A stretch of DNA of 64,000 nucleotides from Pseudomonas asplenii (GTDB lineage: Bacteria; Pseudomonadota; Gammaproteobacteria; Pseudomonadales; Pseudomonadaceae). The stretch covers positions 310,001-374,000 of the forward strand of contig NZ_LT629777.1 in assembly GCF_900105475.1 (NCBI RefSeq). The letters run 5' to 3'. Below the pieces are notes generated by a model. The model did no database searches and was not told where the DNA came from. It was given only the letters and a program-made list of their open reading frames with translations. Position numbers and translations under genes: made by a program. Shown piece by piece: positions 1-7,986 of this stretch (position 1 is the first letter of the stretch; each line of letters opens with the position of its first letter).

Positions 1-459
1 GGCGATCTGTCCCTCGTCGAGTTGCACAGGCGGGGTGTGCTGCGGATCGAAGGCAATCGGCGACGGCCCGACCGGCGTCCAGCCGCCCTCTTCCGGCTTG
101 ACGCTGCCATGCTTGCCCAGCCATGGCCGATGGGTGCTGGCCTTGCGCCCGGCATGGGCCAACTGAATGCCGGCCACTGCGCCTTGGGCTGCGATGAAGC
201 GGGTGATACGTTGCAATGGTTCAATCTGTTCGTCGTTCCACAGCCCCAGGTCCTGGGCGGTGATGCGGCCATCGGCCGTCACGGCCGTGGCTTCGGTAAA
301 GATCAGCCCGGCACCGCCCACCGCGCGGCTGCCGAGGTGAACGAGGTGCCAGTCATTGGCAAGGCCATCGACACTGGAGTATTGGCACATGGGCGAAACC
401 GCGATGCGATTCGGCAGGGTCAGTTGGCGAAGGGTATAGGGTTCAAGCAGCAGACTCAT
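1..459 (-). CDS. Old Yellow Enzyme family NADH:flavin oxidoreductase (XenA/YqjM type), 3' end missing
   Basis: The gene runs off the left edge; 153 N-terminal codons are visible, starting at an ATG preceded by GAGAGGTG. The protein opens MSLLLEPYTLRQLTLPNRIA and continues with SPMCQYSS, the FMN-binding segment of the YqjM/XenA subclass of Old Yellow Enzymes, and later HAGRKAS, the conserved region that contacts FMN and substrate. Members reduce activated alkenes, nitro compounds and nitrate esters with NAD(P)H in the cytoplasm. The C-terminal half of the barrel is outside the window, so substrate preference cannot be judged. It lies downstream of recJ on the same strand with a 185 bp gap holding a GC-rich hairpin, so it is probably a separate transcript. 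Confidence 0.88.
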   Translation of the reverse strand, partial: MSLLLEPYTLRQLTLPNRIAVSPMCQYSSVDGLANDWHLVHLGSRAVGGAGLIFTEATAVTADGRITAQDLGLWNDEQIEPLQRITRFIAAQGAVAGIQLAHAGRKASTHRPWLGKHGSVKPEEGGWTPVGPSPIAFDPQHTPPVQLDEGQIA

Positions 460-536
460 GGGGCACCTCTCAAATCAAGTGGGCTGGCTCCAGGGTTCTG
501 TGAGAACGTCGGCAAGTGACAGGAACGAAGTGAAAT

Positions 537-552
537 CCCGCCCCCCGGCGGG
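537..552 (-). terminator. GC-rich hairpin between recJ and the Old Yellow Enzyme gene
   Basis: CCCGCC, a CCCC loop, then GGCGGG form a perfect 6 bp stem about 95 bp after the recJ stop. On the minus strand it is followed by ATTTCAC, so the T-tract is weak. It may be a recJ terminator or attenuate read-through. Confidence 0.35.
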
Positions 553-644
553 TAGAAAACAGGACAGTGTCACAGGACCATTCAGACAGTGCTTAGAGCC
601 TAGTCGACAATGACGGAGACCGAAGGGTTCAACCGCACCTGATC

Positions 645-2354
645 TCAGCGCGGCTCGATGTGCGCGATCATCAGTTGCACGCTTTCCTTGCCCCGGAACT
701 CGTTGAGATCGAGCTTGTAGGCCAGTTCGACCCAGTCGACCCGGGAATTGGCCCAGATTTCCGGATCGATGCCGAAGGCGATCCCATCGAGCTTCAGCGA
801 ACCGCACTCGCTTTTGAGCACCACCTTCAGATGCCGCTCGCCGACGATACGTTTTTCCACCAGTTGGAAGACCCCATGGAACAACGGCTCCGGAAAGTGC
901 TGCCCCCACGGGCCGGCATTGCGCAATGCTCGCGCCAGTTCCAGGTTGAACTCCTCCAGGGCCAGTGAGCCATCGGTCTGCAGGCGGCCGGTGAGATCAT
1001 CCTCGCTGAGTTGACGGCGCACCTCGGCATCGAAGGCCTCGGCGAACAACGGGAAGTTCTTCTCTGGCAGGCTCAGGCCTGCGGCCATGGCATGACCGCC
1101 GTACTTGCTAATCAGGTCGGGATGTTGCGTCGCCACCACACTCAAGGCGTCGCGAATATGAAAACCCGCGACCGAACGGCCGGAGCCCTTGAGCATGCCA
1201 TCCCCGGCATCGGCAAAAGCGAAGGTCGGGCGGTGATAACGCTCTTTCATCCGCGAGGCGAGAATACCGATCACGCCCTGGTGCCAGTCCGGATCGAACA
1301 GACACAGGCCGAACGGCATCGAATCCACCGGCAGTTCCTTGAGCTGGGCCAGGGCCTCGCGCTGCATGCCTTGCTCGATGGATTTGCGATCCTTGTTCAT
1401 CTCGTCCAACTGGGTGGCCATTTCCAACGCCAGGGCCGGATCTTCGCAGAGCAGGCACTCGATACCCAGGCTCATATCGTCCAGGCGGCCAGCCGCATTC
1501 AGCCGTGGACCGAGGATGAACCCCAGATCGGTCGAAGTCAGGCGCGCCTGTTCACGCTTGGCCACCTGCAGGATCGCCTTGAGCCCCGGCCGCGCGCGGC
1601 CTGCGCGTATCCGCTCAAGTCCCTGGTGCACCAGAATCCGGTTGTTGGCGTCCAGCGGCACCACGTCGGCCACACTGCCCAGAGCCACCAGGTCCAGCAG
1701 TTCGCCAATGTTCGGCTGCGGACGATTGTCATACCAACCCAGGGCGCGCAGACGCGCGCGCAAGGCCATCAGCACGTAAAAGATCACGCCGACACCGGCC
1801 AGCGCCTTGCTCGGAAATTCGCAGCCGGGCTGGTTCGGGTTGACGATGGCATCGGCCGCCGGCAGTTCGGTCCCCGGCAAATGGTGGTCGGTGACCAGCA
1901 CGTTCAACCCCGCCGCCTTGGCCGCCTGCACGCCCTCGATACTGGAGATGCCATTGTCGACGGTGATCAGCAACTGCGGCTCGCGCTGCAGGGCCACCGC
2001 GACGATTTCCGGGGTCAGGCCGTAGCCGTACTCAAAGCGGTTTGGCACCAGATAGTCGACATGGGCCGCGCCCAGCAGACGCAACCCCAGGACACCGACC
2101 GTACTGGCGGTGGCGCCATCGGCGTCGAAGTCGCCGACGATGAGAATCCGCTGGCGCTGCTCCAACGCGACCACCAGCAGATCCACTGCCGCCTCAATGC
2201 CCTTGAGTTGCTGAAAGGGAATCAGGCGCGCAAGGCTCTTGTCCAGCTCGGCCTGGGATTCGACGCCCCGTGCCGCATACAAGCGGGTCAGCAGCGGCGG
2301 CAAGTCGCCGAGAAAAGGCAGAGTAGCGGGTAGTGGACGAGGTTCGATACGCAT
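645..2354 (-). CDS. recJ: Single-stranded-DNA-specific exonuclease RecJ
   Basis: 569 residues, close to the 577 of E. coli RecJ. RecJ is the cytoplasmic 5'-3' ssDNA exonuclease of RecF-pathway recombination, mismatch repair and base excision repair. The DHH phosphoesterase motifs are present: DFDADG near residues 75-80, TVDNG near 131-135 and DHH near 156-158. The C-terminal DHHA1 region has GGHAMAAG. I chose the ATG giving MRIEPRPL, the usual Pseudomonas N-terminus; a longer frame upstream has no family resemblance. yaeQ lies 52 bp upstream on the same strand, so the two may be cotranscribed. Confidence 0.97.
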   Translation of the reverse strand: MRIEPRPLPATLPFLGDLPPLLTRLYAARGVESQAELDKSLARLIPFQQLKGIEAAVDLLVVALEQRQRILIVGDFDADGATASTVGVLGLRLLGAAHVDYLVPNRFEYGYGLTPEIVAVALQREPQLLITVDNGISSIEGVQAAKAAGLNVLVTDHHLPGTELPAADAIVNPNQPGCEFPSKALAGVGVIFYVLMALRARLRALGWYDNRPQPNIGELLDLVALGSVADVVPLDANNRILVHQGLERIRAGRARPGLKAILQVAKREQARLTSTDLGFILGPRLNAAGRLDDMSLGIECLLCEDPALALEMATQLDEMNKDRKSIEQGMQREALAQLKELPVDSMPFGLCLFDPDWHQGVIGILASRMKERYHRPTFAFADAGDGMLKGSGRSVAGFHIRDALSVVATQHPDLISKYGGHAMAAGLSLPEKNFPLFAEAFDAEVRRQLSEDDLTGRLQTDGSLALEEFNLELARALRNAGPWGQHFPEPLFHGVFQLVEKRIVGERHLKVVLKSECGSLKLDGIAFGIDPEIWANSRVDWVELAYKLDLNEFRGKESVQLMIAHIEPR

Positions 2355-2406
2355 AACGCTGGGGAAATTTCTCTTCAGTACGCAGGAATTGAAACGGCAG
2401 TCGGAC

Positions 2407-2949
2407 TCAGCCGCGCTCGCCCAGCAGCCACTGGAGCTGGACCTCATGCTGGCCACGGTCGTCAGTGACGAAGACGTTGCCATCGCTGATCATCACGTCC
2501 CACTTGATCACCCGAGGCATGTCCTTGGCCAGGGTTTCCAGTACGTCCTGGGGGACCGCGGCGATATTGACGTTTTTCAGGTTCTTGACCGCCGGAACCA
2601 CCTTGCCTTCCCAGACGCGCAGGCTGCCGTAGGCCAGCAGACTGGTGCGTTCGGTACGACGCGAGCACCAGGTCAGGCGATCGGCATCGGGCTGGCCAAC
2701 TTCAATCCAGTGCAGTACGCGGTCATCCAGGCTTTTTTCCCACAGAGCTGGTTCGTCTACCTCTGACAGACCACGACCGAAGGCCAGCAATTCGTTGTAC
2801 CAGAGGGCATAAGCCAACAGCCGCACAGCCATCCGCTCTTCGGTTTCCGACGGGTGGCGGGCAATGGTCTGCTTGACGCTCTCGTAGACGTTGCGATCCA
2901 TGTCGGTGAGGTTGAGTTCGAACTTGTAGGTCGTGGACGGCTGGGCCAT
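2407..2949 (-). CDS. yaeQ: YaeQ family protein
   Basis: 180 residues starting MAQPSTTYKFELNLTDMDRN, a typical YaeQ N-terminus. YaeQ is a small cytoplasmic protein with a PD-(D/E)XK nuclease-like fold; the E. coli protein was once reported to suppress loss of RfaH, but its biochemical role is not settled. Conserved stretches include ERMAVRLLAYALWY and the C-terminal WDVMISDGNVFVTDD. The start was set at MAQPS rather than an ATG 11 codons upstream because family members begin there. It precedes recJ and is divergent from the CoA-transferase gene across a 138 bp gap that must hold both promoters. Confidence 0.9.
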   Translation of the reverse strand: MAQPSTTYKFELNLTDMDRNVYESVKQTIARHPSETEERMAVRLLAYALWYNELLAFGRGLSEVDEPALWEKSLDDRVLHWIEVGQPDADRLTWCSRRTERTSLLAYGSLRVWEGKVVPAVKNLKNVNIAAVPQDVLETLAKDMPRVIKWDVMISDGNVFVTDDRGQHEVQLQWLLGERG

Positions 2950-3087
2950 GAACGGGGCTTCTAAAGACGGGAAAGGAGCCAAGTCTAACCGATACGCGGC
3001 TCAATCAACGACTGTCGATGGTTATGAAGATGACGCGCACCATGTTAAAAAGCTCTATAGCCCTTGTCTTGTCTTACAGGATCGCCC

Positions 3088-4287
3088 ATGTCACTCACCG
3101 CCAAACCCCTCTCCGGTCTGAAAGTCATCGAGCTCGGAACGCTGATCGCCGGCCCTTTCGCCTCGCGGATCTGCGCCGAATTCGGGGCACAGGTGATCAA
3201 GGTCGAGTCGCCGGACGGCGGCGATCCACTGCGCAAATGGCGCAAGCTGTACGAAGGCACCTCGCTGTGGTGGTTCGTCCAGGCGCGTAACAAGAAATCC
3301 CTGACACTGAACCTGAAAAATCCTGACGGCCTGACGATTCTCAAACAACTGCTGAGCGAAGCCGACATCCTGATCGAGAACTTTCGTCCCGGCGTTCTGG
3401 AAAAACTTGGCCTGGGCTGGGAAACCCTGCATGCGCTCAATCCCAAGCTGGTGATGGTGCGCCTCTCGGGATTCGGCCAGACCGGCCCGATGAAGGACCA
3501 ACCGGGCTTTGGCGCGGTCGGCGAATCCATGGGCGGGCTGCGTTACATCACCGGCTTCGAGGACCGTCCACCGGTGCGTACCGGCATTTCCATCGGCGAC
3601 TCGATTGCCGCTTTGTGGGGTGTGATCGGCGCCCTGATGGCCTTGCGTCATCGCGAAGTGAACGGTGGACAGGGCCAAGTGGTCGACGTCGCCCTGTATG
3701 AAGCCATCTTCGCGATGATGGAAAGCATGGTGCCTGAGTTCGATGTATTCGGGTTCATCCGCGAACGCACCGGCAATATCATGCCCGGTATCACGCCCTC
3801 GTCGATCCATACCACGGCCGACGGCCGGCATGTGCAGATCGGCGCCAACGGCGATGCGATCTTCAAGCGCTTCATGCTCGCTATCGGGCGCGAGGACCTG
3901 GCAAACGACCCCACGCTTGCCAGCAACGACGGGCGCGACAGTCGACGGGACGAGCTTTACGGGGTGATCGACCGTTGGGTCAACTCACTGTCCCTGGATG
4001 CGGTGCTCGCAGAACTGACCCGTGCCGAAGTTCCCGTCAGCCGGATCTACAGCGCCGAGGACATGTTCGGCGACCCGCAATTCCTCGCCCGGGAAATGTT
4101 CCTGCAGGCCAAGCTGCCGGATGGCAAGGACTTCAAGATGCCCGGCATCGTGCCGAAACTCTCAGAGACACCCGGCTCCAGTGAATGGGTCGGGCCGCAA
4201 CTGGGCGAGCACAATGCCGAGGTACTGGGCCACCTCGGCTACGATGAGGCACAGATTGTCCGGTTGCGTGCCAGTGGCGCCATCTGA
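3088..4287 (+). CDS. Class III CoA-transferase (CaiB/BaiF family)
   Basis: 399 residues, the normal size for class III (formyl-CoA transferase-like) CoA-transferases, which move CoA between carboxylic acids through an aspartyl-CoA intermediate. The N-terminus LSGLKVIELGTLIAGPFASR and the ENFRPGVLEKLGLG segment are diagnostic. The probable catalytic aspartate is D171 in the GDS motif of TGISIGDSIAAL. The start is the ATG preceded by ACAGGA; an in-frame ATG 8 codons upstream has no family match. The actual acid substrate cannot be read from the sequence. The next gene lies 51 bp downstream on the same strand. Confidence 0.93.
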   Translation: MSLTAKPLSGLKVIELGTLIAGPFASRICAEFGAQVIKVESPDGGDPLRKWRKLYEGTSLWWFVQARNKKSLTLNLKNPDGLTILKQLLSEADILIENFRPGVLEKLGLGWETLHALNPKLVMVRLSGFGQTGPMKDQPGFGAVGESMGGLRYITGFEDRPPVRTGISIGDSIAALWGVIGALMALRHREVNGGQGQVVDVALYEAIFAMMESMVPEFDVFGFIRERTGNIMPGITPSSIHTTADGRHVQIGANGDAIFKRFMLAIGREDLANDPTLASNDGRDSRRDELYGVIDRWVNSLSLDAVLAELTRAEVPVSRIYSAEDMFGDPQFLAREMFLQAKLPDGKDFKMPGIVPKLSETPGSSEWVGPQLGEHNAEVLGHLGYDEAQIVRLRASGAI

Positions 4288-4338
4288 CGTATCACGGTCA
4301 CCCACGACTGCTTTCAAGCCGAGGAAGGTATCCACCTC

Positions 4339-5223
4339 ATGACACCCAGTGCCTTGTGGCGACGCCTCGTTGTCGCGCTGTTGGCTACGCTGATTGTGGT
4401 CCTGCCGCCGTTGGCTCAGGCCAGGGAAACCTTGATCTGGCTGCTGCGTGACCTGCCACCGCTGAGCATCTTCGATGGGCCGGAACAGGGTCAGGGCGCG
4501 GTCGATCAGATGCTGCCACTGCTGATGGAAAGGCTGCCGGAATACGACCACTCCATCCTGCGGGTCAACCGGGCGCGGGGCATGCAAATGCTCAATGAGC
4601 CATCGTTCACCTGCGATCCAGCGTTACTGTGGACGGAGGCACGGGCGCAGAAAATGCTGTTTTCCATTCGCAGCATGGCTACCACCAGCAACGGTCTGGT
4701 GGTTCGCCAGAAAGACCGAGCCCTGATCGAACCCTTTCTGCTCGATGGCCAACTGGACCTGGCCGCATTGTTGCTGAGCAACACGCTGCAATTGGGGATT
4801 GTCGCCGAGCGCAGCTATGGCCACCCGATCGATGATGTCTTGTCCCATACCAGCGAGTCTTTGCTGGTGCGTCATTATGGCAACAACGCCCTGGGCAGCC
4901 TGCTGCAGATGCAACGGATAGGCCGTTTGAAGGCCTTGCTGGGCTACTGGGTGGAAATCCGCTATCAAGCCCGACAACAACAGATCGACGATGACGACCT
5001 GGCGTTTTACCCGATCAAGGGCACGGCCAGTTACCAGTTCATCCGGGTCGCTTGTTCCAATACGCCGCAAGGCAGTGCGGCGATCGCGCATATCAACGAG
5101 ATTCTACTGCAACTGCGCAAGGAGCAACTGGTGGAGCTGTATGCGCACTGGCTGACACCCGCCGACCAGAAAAAATACCGCGAAGACGCCAAAAGCTTTT
5201 TCCTCACGCCGGATGATCAGTGA
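4339..5223 (+). CDS. Periplasmic solute-binding-type protein (TIGR02285-like family)
   Basis: 294 residues with a Sec signal peptide: MTPSALWRRL, a hydrophobic stretch to about residue 27, and cleavage near AQA-RE. The mature part begins ETLIWLLRDLPPLSIFDGPE and resembles the TIGR02285 family of predicted type-2 periplasmic binding-fold proteins related to SBP_bac_3. No transporter genes are nearby, so it may be an orphan sensor or binding protein. It follows the CoA-transferase by 51 bp and may share its transcript. The ligand is unknown. Confidence 0.75.
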   Translation: MTPSALWRRLVVALLATLIVVLPPLAQARETLIWLLRDLPPLSIFDGPEQGQGAVDQMLPLLMERLPEYDHSILRVNRARGMQMLNEPSFTCDPALLWTEARAQKMLFSIRSMATTSNGLVVRQKDRALIEPFLLDGQLDLAALLLSNTLQLGIVAERSYGHPIDDVLSHTSESLLVRHYGNNALGSLLQMQRIGRLKALLGYWVEIRYQARQQQIDDDDLAFYPIKGTASYQFIRVACSNTPQGSAAIAHINEILLQLRKEQLVELYAHWLTPADQKKYREDAKSFFLTPDDQ

Positions 5224-5241
5224 CAAATTCCAGGCAAAAGA

Positions 5242-5273
5242 AACCCCGAGAAGTGGGGAGACGACTCGGGGTT
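5242..5273 (-). terminator. Probable bidirectional rho-independent terminator
   Basis: A perfect 9 bp stem, AACCCCGAG (5242-5250) with CTCGGGGTT (5265-5273), has a 14-nt loop. On the minus strand it is followed by TCTTTTG, so it best terminates the DUF3509 gene to its right. On the plus strand it lies 19 bp after the periplasmic protein's stop and could serve that gene too. Confidence 0.65.
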
Positions 5274-5385
5274 AAACATGGCCTACAAAGACCAGTACGA
5301 CAAGCCACATTCACCGGAGCACAATGCCTGCTCTTGCCGTTATAAAGTCTGACAGCACTTTAGGAATGAAGGTTCCCAAAAAACT

Positions 5386-5676
5386 CTACAGGCTGACGCT
5401 GTGAGTGCCACGATGTTCAGCGGCATTGCGCCAGGCAGCAATCATGCAGGGTTCCAGACGCCCCTCGGCGATTCGAAGATCACGGTGCAGACCATCGACC
5501 ACGTCGGTCAGCAGACGCTTGTCGGTCAATTGCGCCTGATTGATCTCGCGCTCCACCAGAATCGGTCCGGCCACGCCACGCACGCTCACCACGCATTCAC
5601 CGTGCCCGCCGGATGGCGTCAGGGTAACGGAATAAGGACTCAGCGCCTCACTGAGCAACAGGCTGATATTTTCCAT
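5386..5676 (-). CDS. DUF3509 domain-containing protein
   Basis: 96 residues starting MENISLLLSEALSPYSVTLT and carrying ILVEREINQAQLTDKRLL and VVDGLHRDLRIAEGRLEP, the pattern of the DUF3509 family found mainly in Pseudomonas. The function is unknown. The ATG was chosen because GTGGTGATC, close to the extended anti-Shine-Dalgarno complement, ends 3 bases before it. A GTG four codons upstream lies within this element and is a less likely start. The gene is followed by the hairpin near 5242-5273. Confidence 0.82.
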   Translation of the reverse strand: MENISLLLSEALSPYSVTLTPSGGHGECVVSVRGVAGPILVEREINQAQLTDKRLLTDVVDGLHRDLRIAEGRLEPCMIAAWRNAAEHRGTHSVSL

Positions 5677-5984
5677 CTTGATCACCACTCAATAGTCAAA
5701 ACCCGAAAGGTCGAAAACAAAGGTGCCTGGAGTCAGTGACCACCAGCCGGAGAATAAAGTTCGCTGGCCCGTTCAGGCCTCACGAACTGATCGACGTCTA
5801 TCGAACATGAACGAGAAAGATGACAAGGAAAAAACAGCGGGAAAAGCGCGACTAAAATCAGATCGATGGTTTTTAGACTTTTACTACGACACACGTCGGC
5901 TTTACTGATGGACATGCGCCAAAGCATCTGTTTTTTTGATCATGTGTTCATCCGCTTCAGCGCCATGCCCATCGGAGACCTGCC
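5677..5984. other. Intergenic region between the DUF3509 gene and the LuxR-type regulator, with a doubtful 33-codon ORF
   Basis: This stretch separates divergent genes and is AT-richer than its surroundings, so it probably holds both promoters. I could not pick a convincing -35/-10 pair. On the plus strand ATG at 5807 opens a 33-codon frame ending at 5908 (MNEKDDKEKT to FYYDTRRLY), which is Lys/Asp-rich and has no clear ribosome binding site. It could be a small protein gene or chance. Confidence 0.3.
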
Positions 5985-6647
5985 TTGAGTTCGCCCTCAC
6001 CTGCGCCATTACGGATCGTCCTGGCGGATGATCACCCGATTTTCCTGATTGGCCTGCGGGTTGTCCTGGAACGAGCTCCCGCCGTCAGCGTGGTTGGCGA
6101 AGCCAGCAATCCTGGAGAGCTCTTCGAACGGCTCGAGAGTGGTCCCTGTGACGCACTCATCACCGATTTCATGATGCCCACGGCAGAGCAGAATGACGGC
6201 CTGCGCATGATCGAGGCGCTGCTGCGCAACTATCCGGGGCTACCGATCGTGGTCGTTACCATGCTCAACAATGCCGGGCTGTTGCGCTACCTCCTCGATC
6301 AGGGCGTGATGGGGCTGCTGAGCAAAGCCAGCCTTGCGGATGAGTTGCCGGTTGCGATCGAGCATGTGCGACAACGCAAGGTATTCGTGGCCAACTCCGT
6401 ACGCCAGACCCTGGCATTGGCCGGGGAAGTCGGCACACACCGATTGGGTGACCGGGAAATGCTTTCGCCACGGGAGCTGGAAGTCACCCGCCTGCTGGCG
6501 GCAGGCCGTACGGTCGGTGAAATCGCGACACGGTTGTGTCGCAGCAAACAGACCGTCAGCGCCCAGAAAGTCAGCGCAATGCGCAAGCTCGGCCTGTCCA
6601 ACGATGCCGCCCTGTTTCTGTACCTGCAGGAACAGGGACTGTCCTGA
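5985..6647 (+). CDS. LuxR/NarL-family response regulator (RocA1/SadA-like)
   Basis: 220 residues: a receiver domain (about 10-125) and a LuxR-type helix-turn-helix (about 160-215). Receiver residues are intact: acidic D15-D16 in LADDHP, phospho-acceptor D61 in LITDFMMP, T92 and K114 in LLSKAS. The DNA-binding part has LSPRELEVTRLLAAG and EIATRLCRSKQTVS. Translation most likely starts at a TTG with GGAGA 6 bases upstream; no ATG is in frame near it. Together with the two convergent minus-strand genes next door it matches the composition of the P. aeruginosa RocA1-RocR-RocS1 (SadARS) system, in which the kinase signals to a transcriptional regulator controlling fimbriae and biofilm genes. Target genes here are unknown. 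Confidence 0.88.
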   Translation: MSSPSPAPLRIVLADDHPIFLIGLRVVLERAPAVSVVGEASNPGELFERLESGPCDALITDFMMPTAEQNDGLRMIEALLRNYPGLPIVVVTMLNNAGLLRYLLDQGVMGLLSKASLADELPVAIEHVRQRKVFVANSVRQTLALAGEVGTHRLGDREMLSPRELEVTRLLAAGRTVGEIATRLCRSKQTVSAQKVSAMRKLGLSNDAALFLYLQEQGLS

Positions 6648-6660
6648 TAGCCTGTGCGGC

Positions 6661-7899
6661 CTAGCCCGGCTGGCGCTCATGCTCGGGCGCACTGGCAAGT
6701 CCGGCCATTTTCAGCCAGGGCAGCAGTTCCACGCGGCTCATCGGCGCAGCGATGAAACGCCCCTGGACCAGCACGTCACCCAGTTCCTGGATCAGCCGGT
6801 ACTCCTCGTCGGTTTCGATCCCGGTAATGACCGTTCGCAAGCCCATACCCTGGGCCATGCTCAACACGCCAGCGACGATCGAGCGCTTGCGCGAATCCTC
6901 GGCCATCCCGCTGACGAAACGCGGTGCAATCCTGAGTTCCGAGAACGGCAGTTCGAGCAAGCGTTGCAGCCCCGCGCTGGCCACACCGAAATCACCGATA
7001 GACAATTGGCAACCCAGCATCCGTAAACGCAGCATTCCCTCGGCCTGGGCCGCCTCGCTGGTGCAATCGGCACCGTCGACCACTTCCAGGGTCAGCCATT
7101 GGGCAGGCAGATGAAAACGACGCAGAAGCTCGCCCAGGTCTGCAGCGAAGTCCGCCTGCTCGAGCATCAGCCCCGCAATATTTACCGTCACCGGCAGATA
7201 CCGGTCGGTGTCCATGTGCACCTCGACCGACAGACCGATGGCCTGTTCAAGCATGTGCCACGTCAGAGCCTGGGAGAGCCCGGCATATTCCAGCACAGGA
7301 ATGAAGGTGTCGGGCAACAGCATGCCCCGTTCCGGGTGCTGCCAGCGGGCCAATGCCTCGACGCCTTGTACACGACCATCACAGCTCACCTTGGGCTGGA
7401 AAAAAGCCTCGCAGTACCTGCCGATAGCACCAGGCCCGGCCCCGGCCTGAAGCTCGTGAAGCGAGAGCAATTCGCAGACCTGCGCCAACGGCAGCCCCGG
7501 ACGCTGGCGGCCAAAACGTCGCTGGTAGGTCGTCAGCAATTCACCGAGTATGGCTGCCGAAGCAGGCTTGAGCAGGCAACCCAACACATGCAGCCCCTGC
7601 TGCCGGGCCATGTGCGCCGCGCCTTCGCGTAGCTCCACTTCCAGACTGCTGAGAATGATCAGCGCCTGGGCCTCGCGGGTTTCGGCCAGGTGCCGGATCA
7701 ATTCCAGGCCATCGCCGTCCTCCAGGTGCAGATCGCAGATGGCGACATCAATCGGTCCGCGGTTGGCCAGGGATTGGCGTGCACTCTCGACGTTTTCTGC
7801 GGTGAGCACATCGAACACACCATTGGCATTGAGCATCTGATGCAACGCCATCAGTTGAAAGGGGTTGTCTTCAAGAATCAGGATCCTGAGCGCACGCAT
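6661..7899 (-). CDS. REC-EAL response regulator (RocR/SadR-like) with a degenerate EAL domain
   Basis: 412 residues: a receiver domain (1-120) with intact E10-D11, phospho-acceptor D56 in AICDLHLE and K111, then an EAL domain (about 160-400). The signature E181-A-L-A-R-W is kept, as are N240, E272, D303, E362 and Q379. Other positions that bind metal or catalyse c-di-GMP hydrolysis in active EAL enzymes are changed. The LEITE-type motif reads LEVVD (D275). The DDFG motif reads GDFG (G302). The conserved lysine is R323. The first Glu of the EGVE motif is T359. Loop 6 (GVASAG) is also unlike active members. The domain is therefore probably inactive or a binding module. The start has GGAGATC upstream. 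It lies 87 bp after the kinase on the same strand and ends 13 bp from the convergent LuxR gene. Confidence 0.9.
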   Translation of the reverse strand: MRALRILILEDNPFQLMALHQMLNANGVFDVLTAENVESARQSLANRGPIDVAICDLHLEDGDGLELIRHLAETREAQALIILSSLEVELREGAAHMARQQGLHVLGCLLKPASAAILGELLTTYQRRFGRQRPGLPLAQVCELLSLHELQAGAGPGAIGRYCEAFFQPKVSCDGRVQGVEALARWQHPERGMLLPDTFIPVLEYAGLSQALTWHMLEQAIGLSVEVHMDTDRYLPVTVNIAGLMLEQADFAADLGELLRRFHLPAQWLTLEVVDGADCTSEAAQAEGMLRLRMLGCQLSIGDFGVASAGLQRLLELPFSELRIAPRFVSGMAEDSRKRSIVAGVLSMAQGMGLRTVITGIETDEEYRLIQELGDVLVQGRFIAAPMSRVELLPWLKMAGLASAPEHERQPG

Positions 7900-7986
7900 C
7901 GATGATCTCCGCAAGTGGAAGCGGTCATTACCCGCAACGGCCCTCCACCTTAGCCATCCCGGTTGGTGTTCCCCATAGGACAAGTC

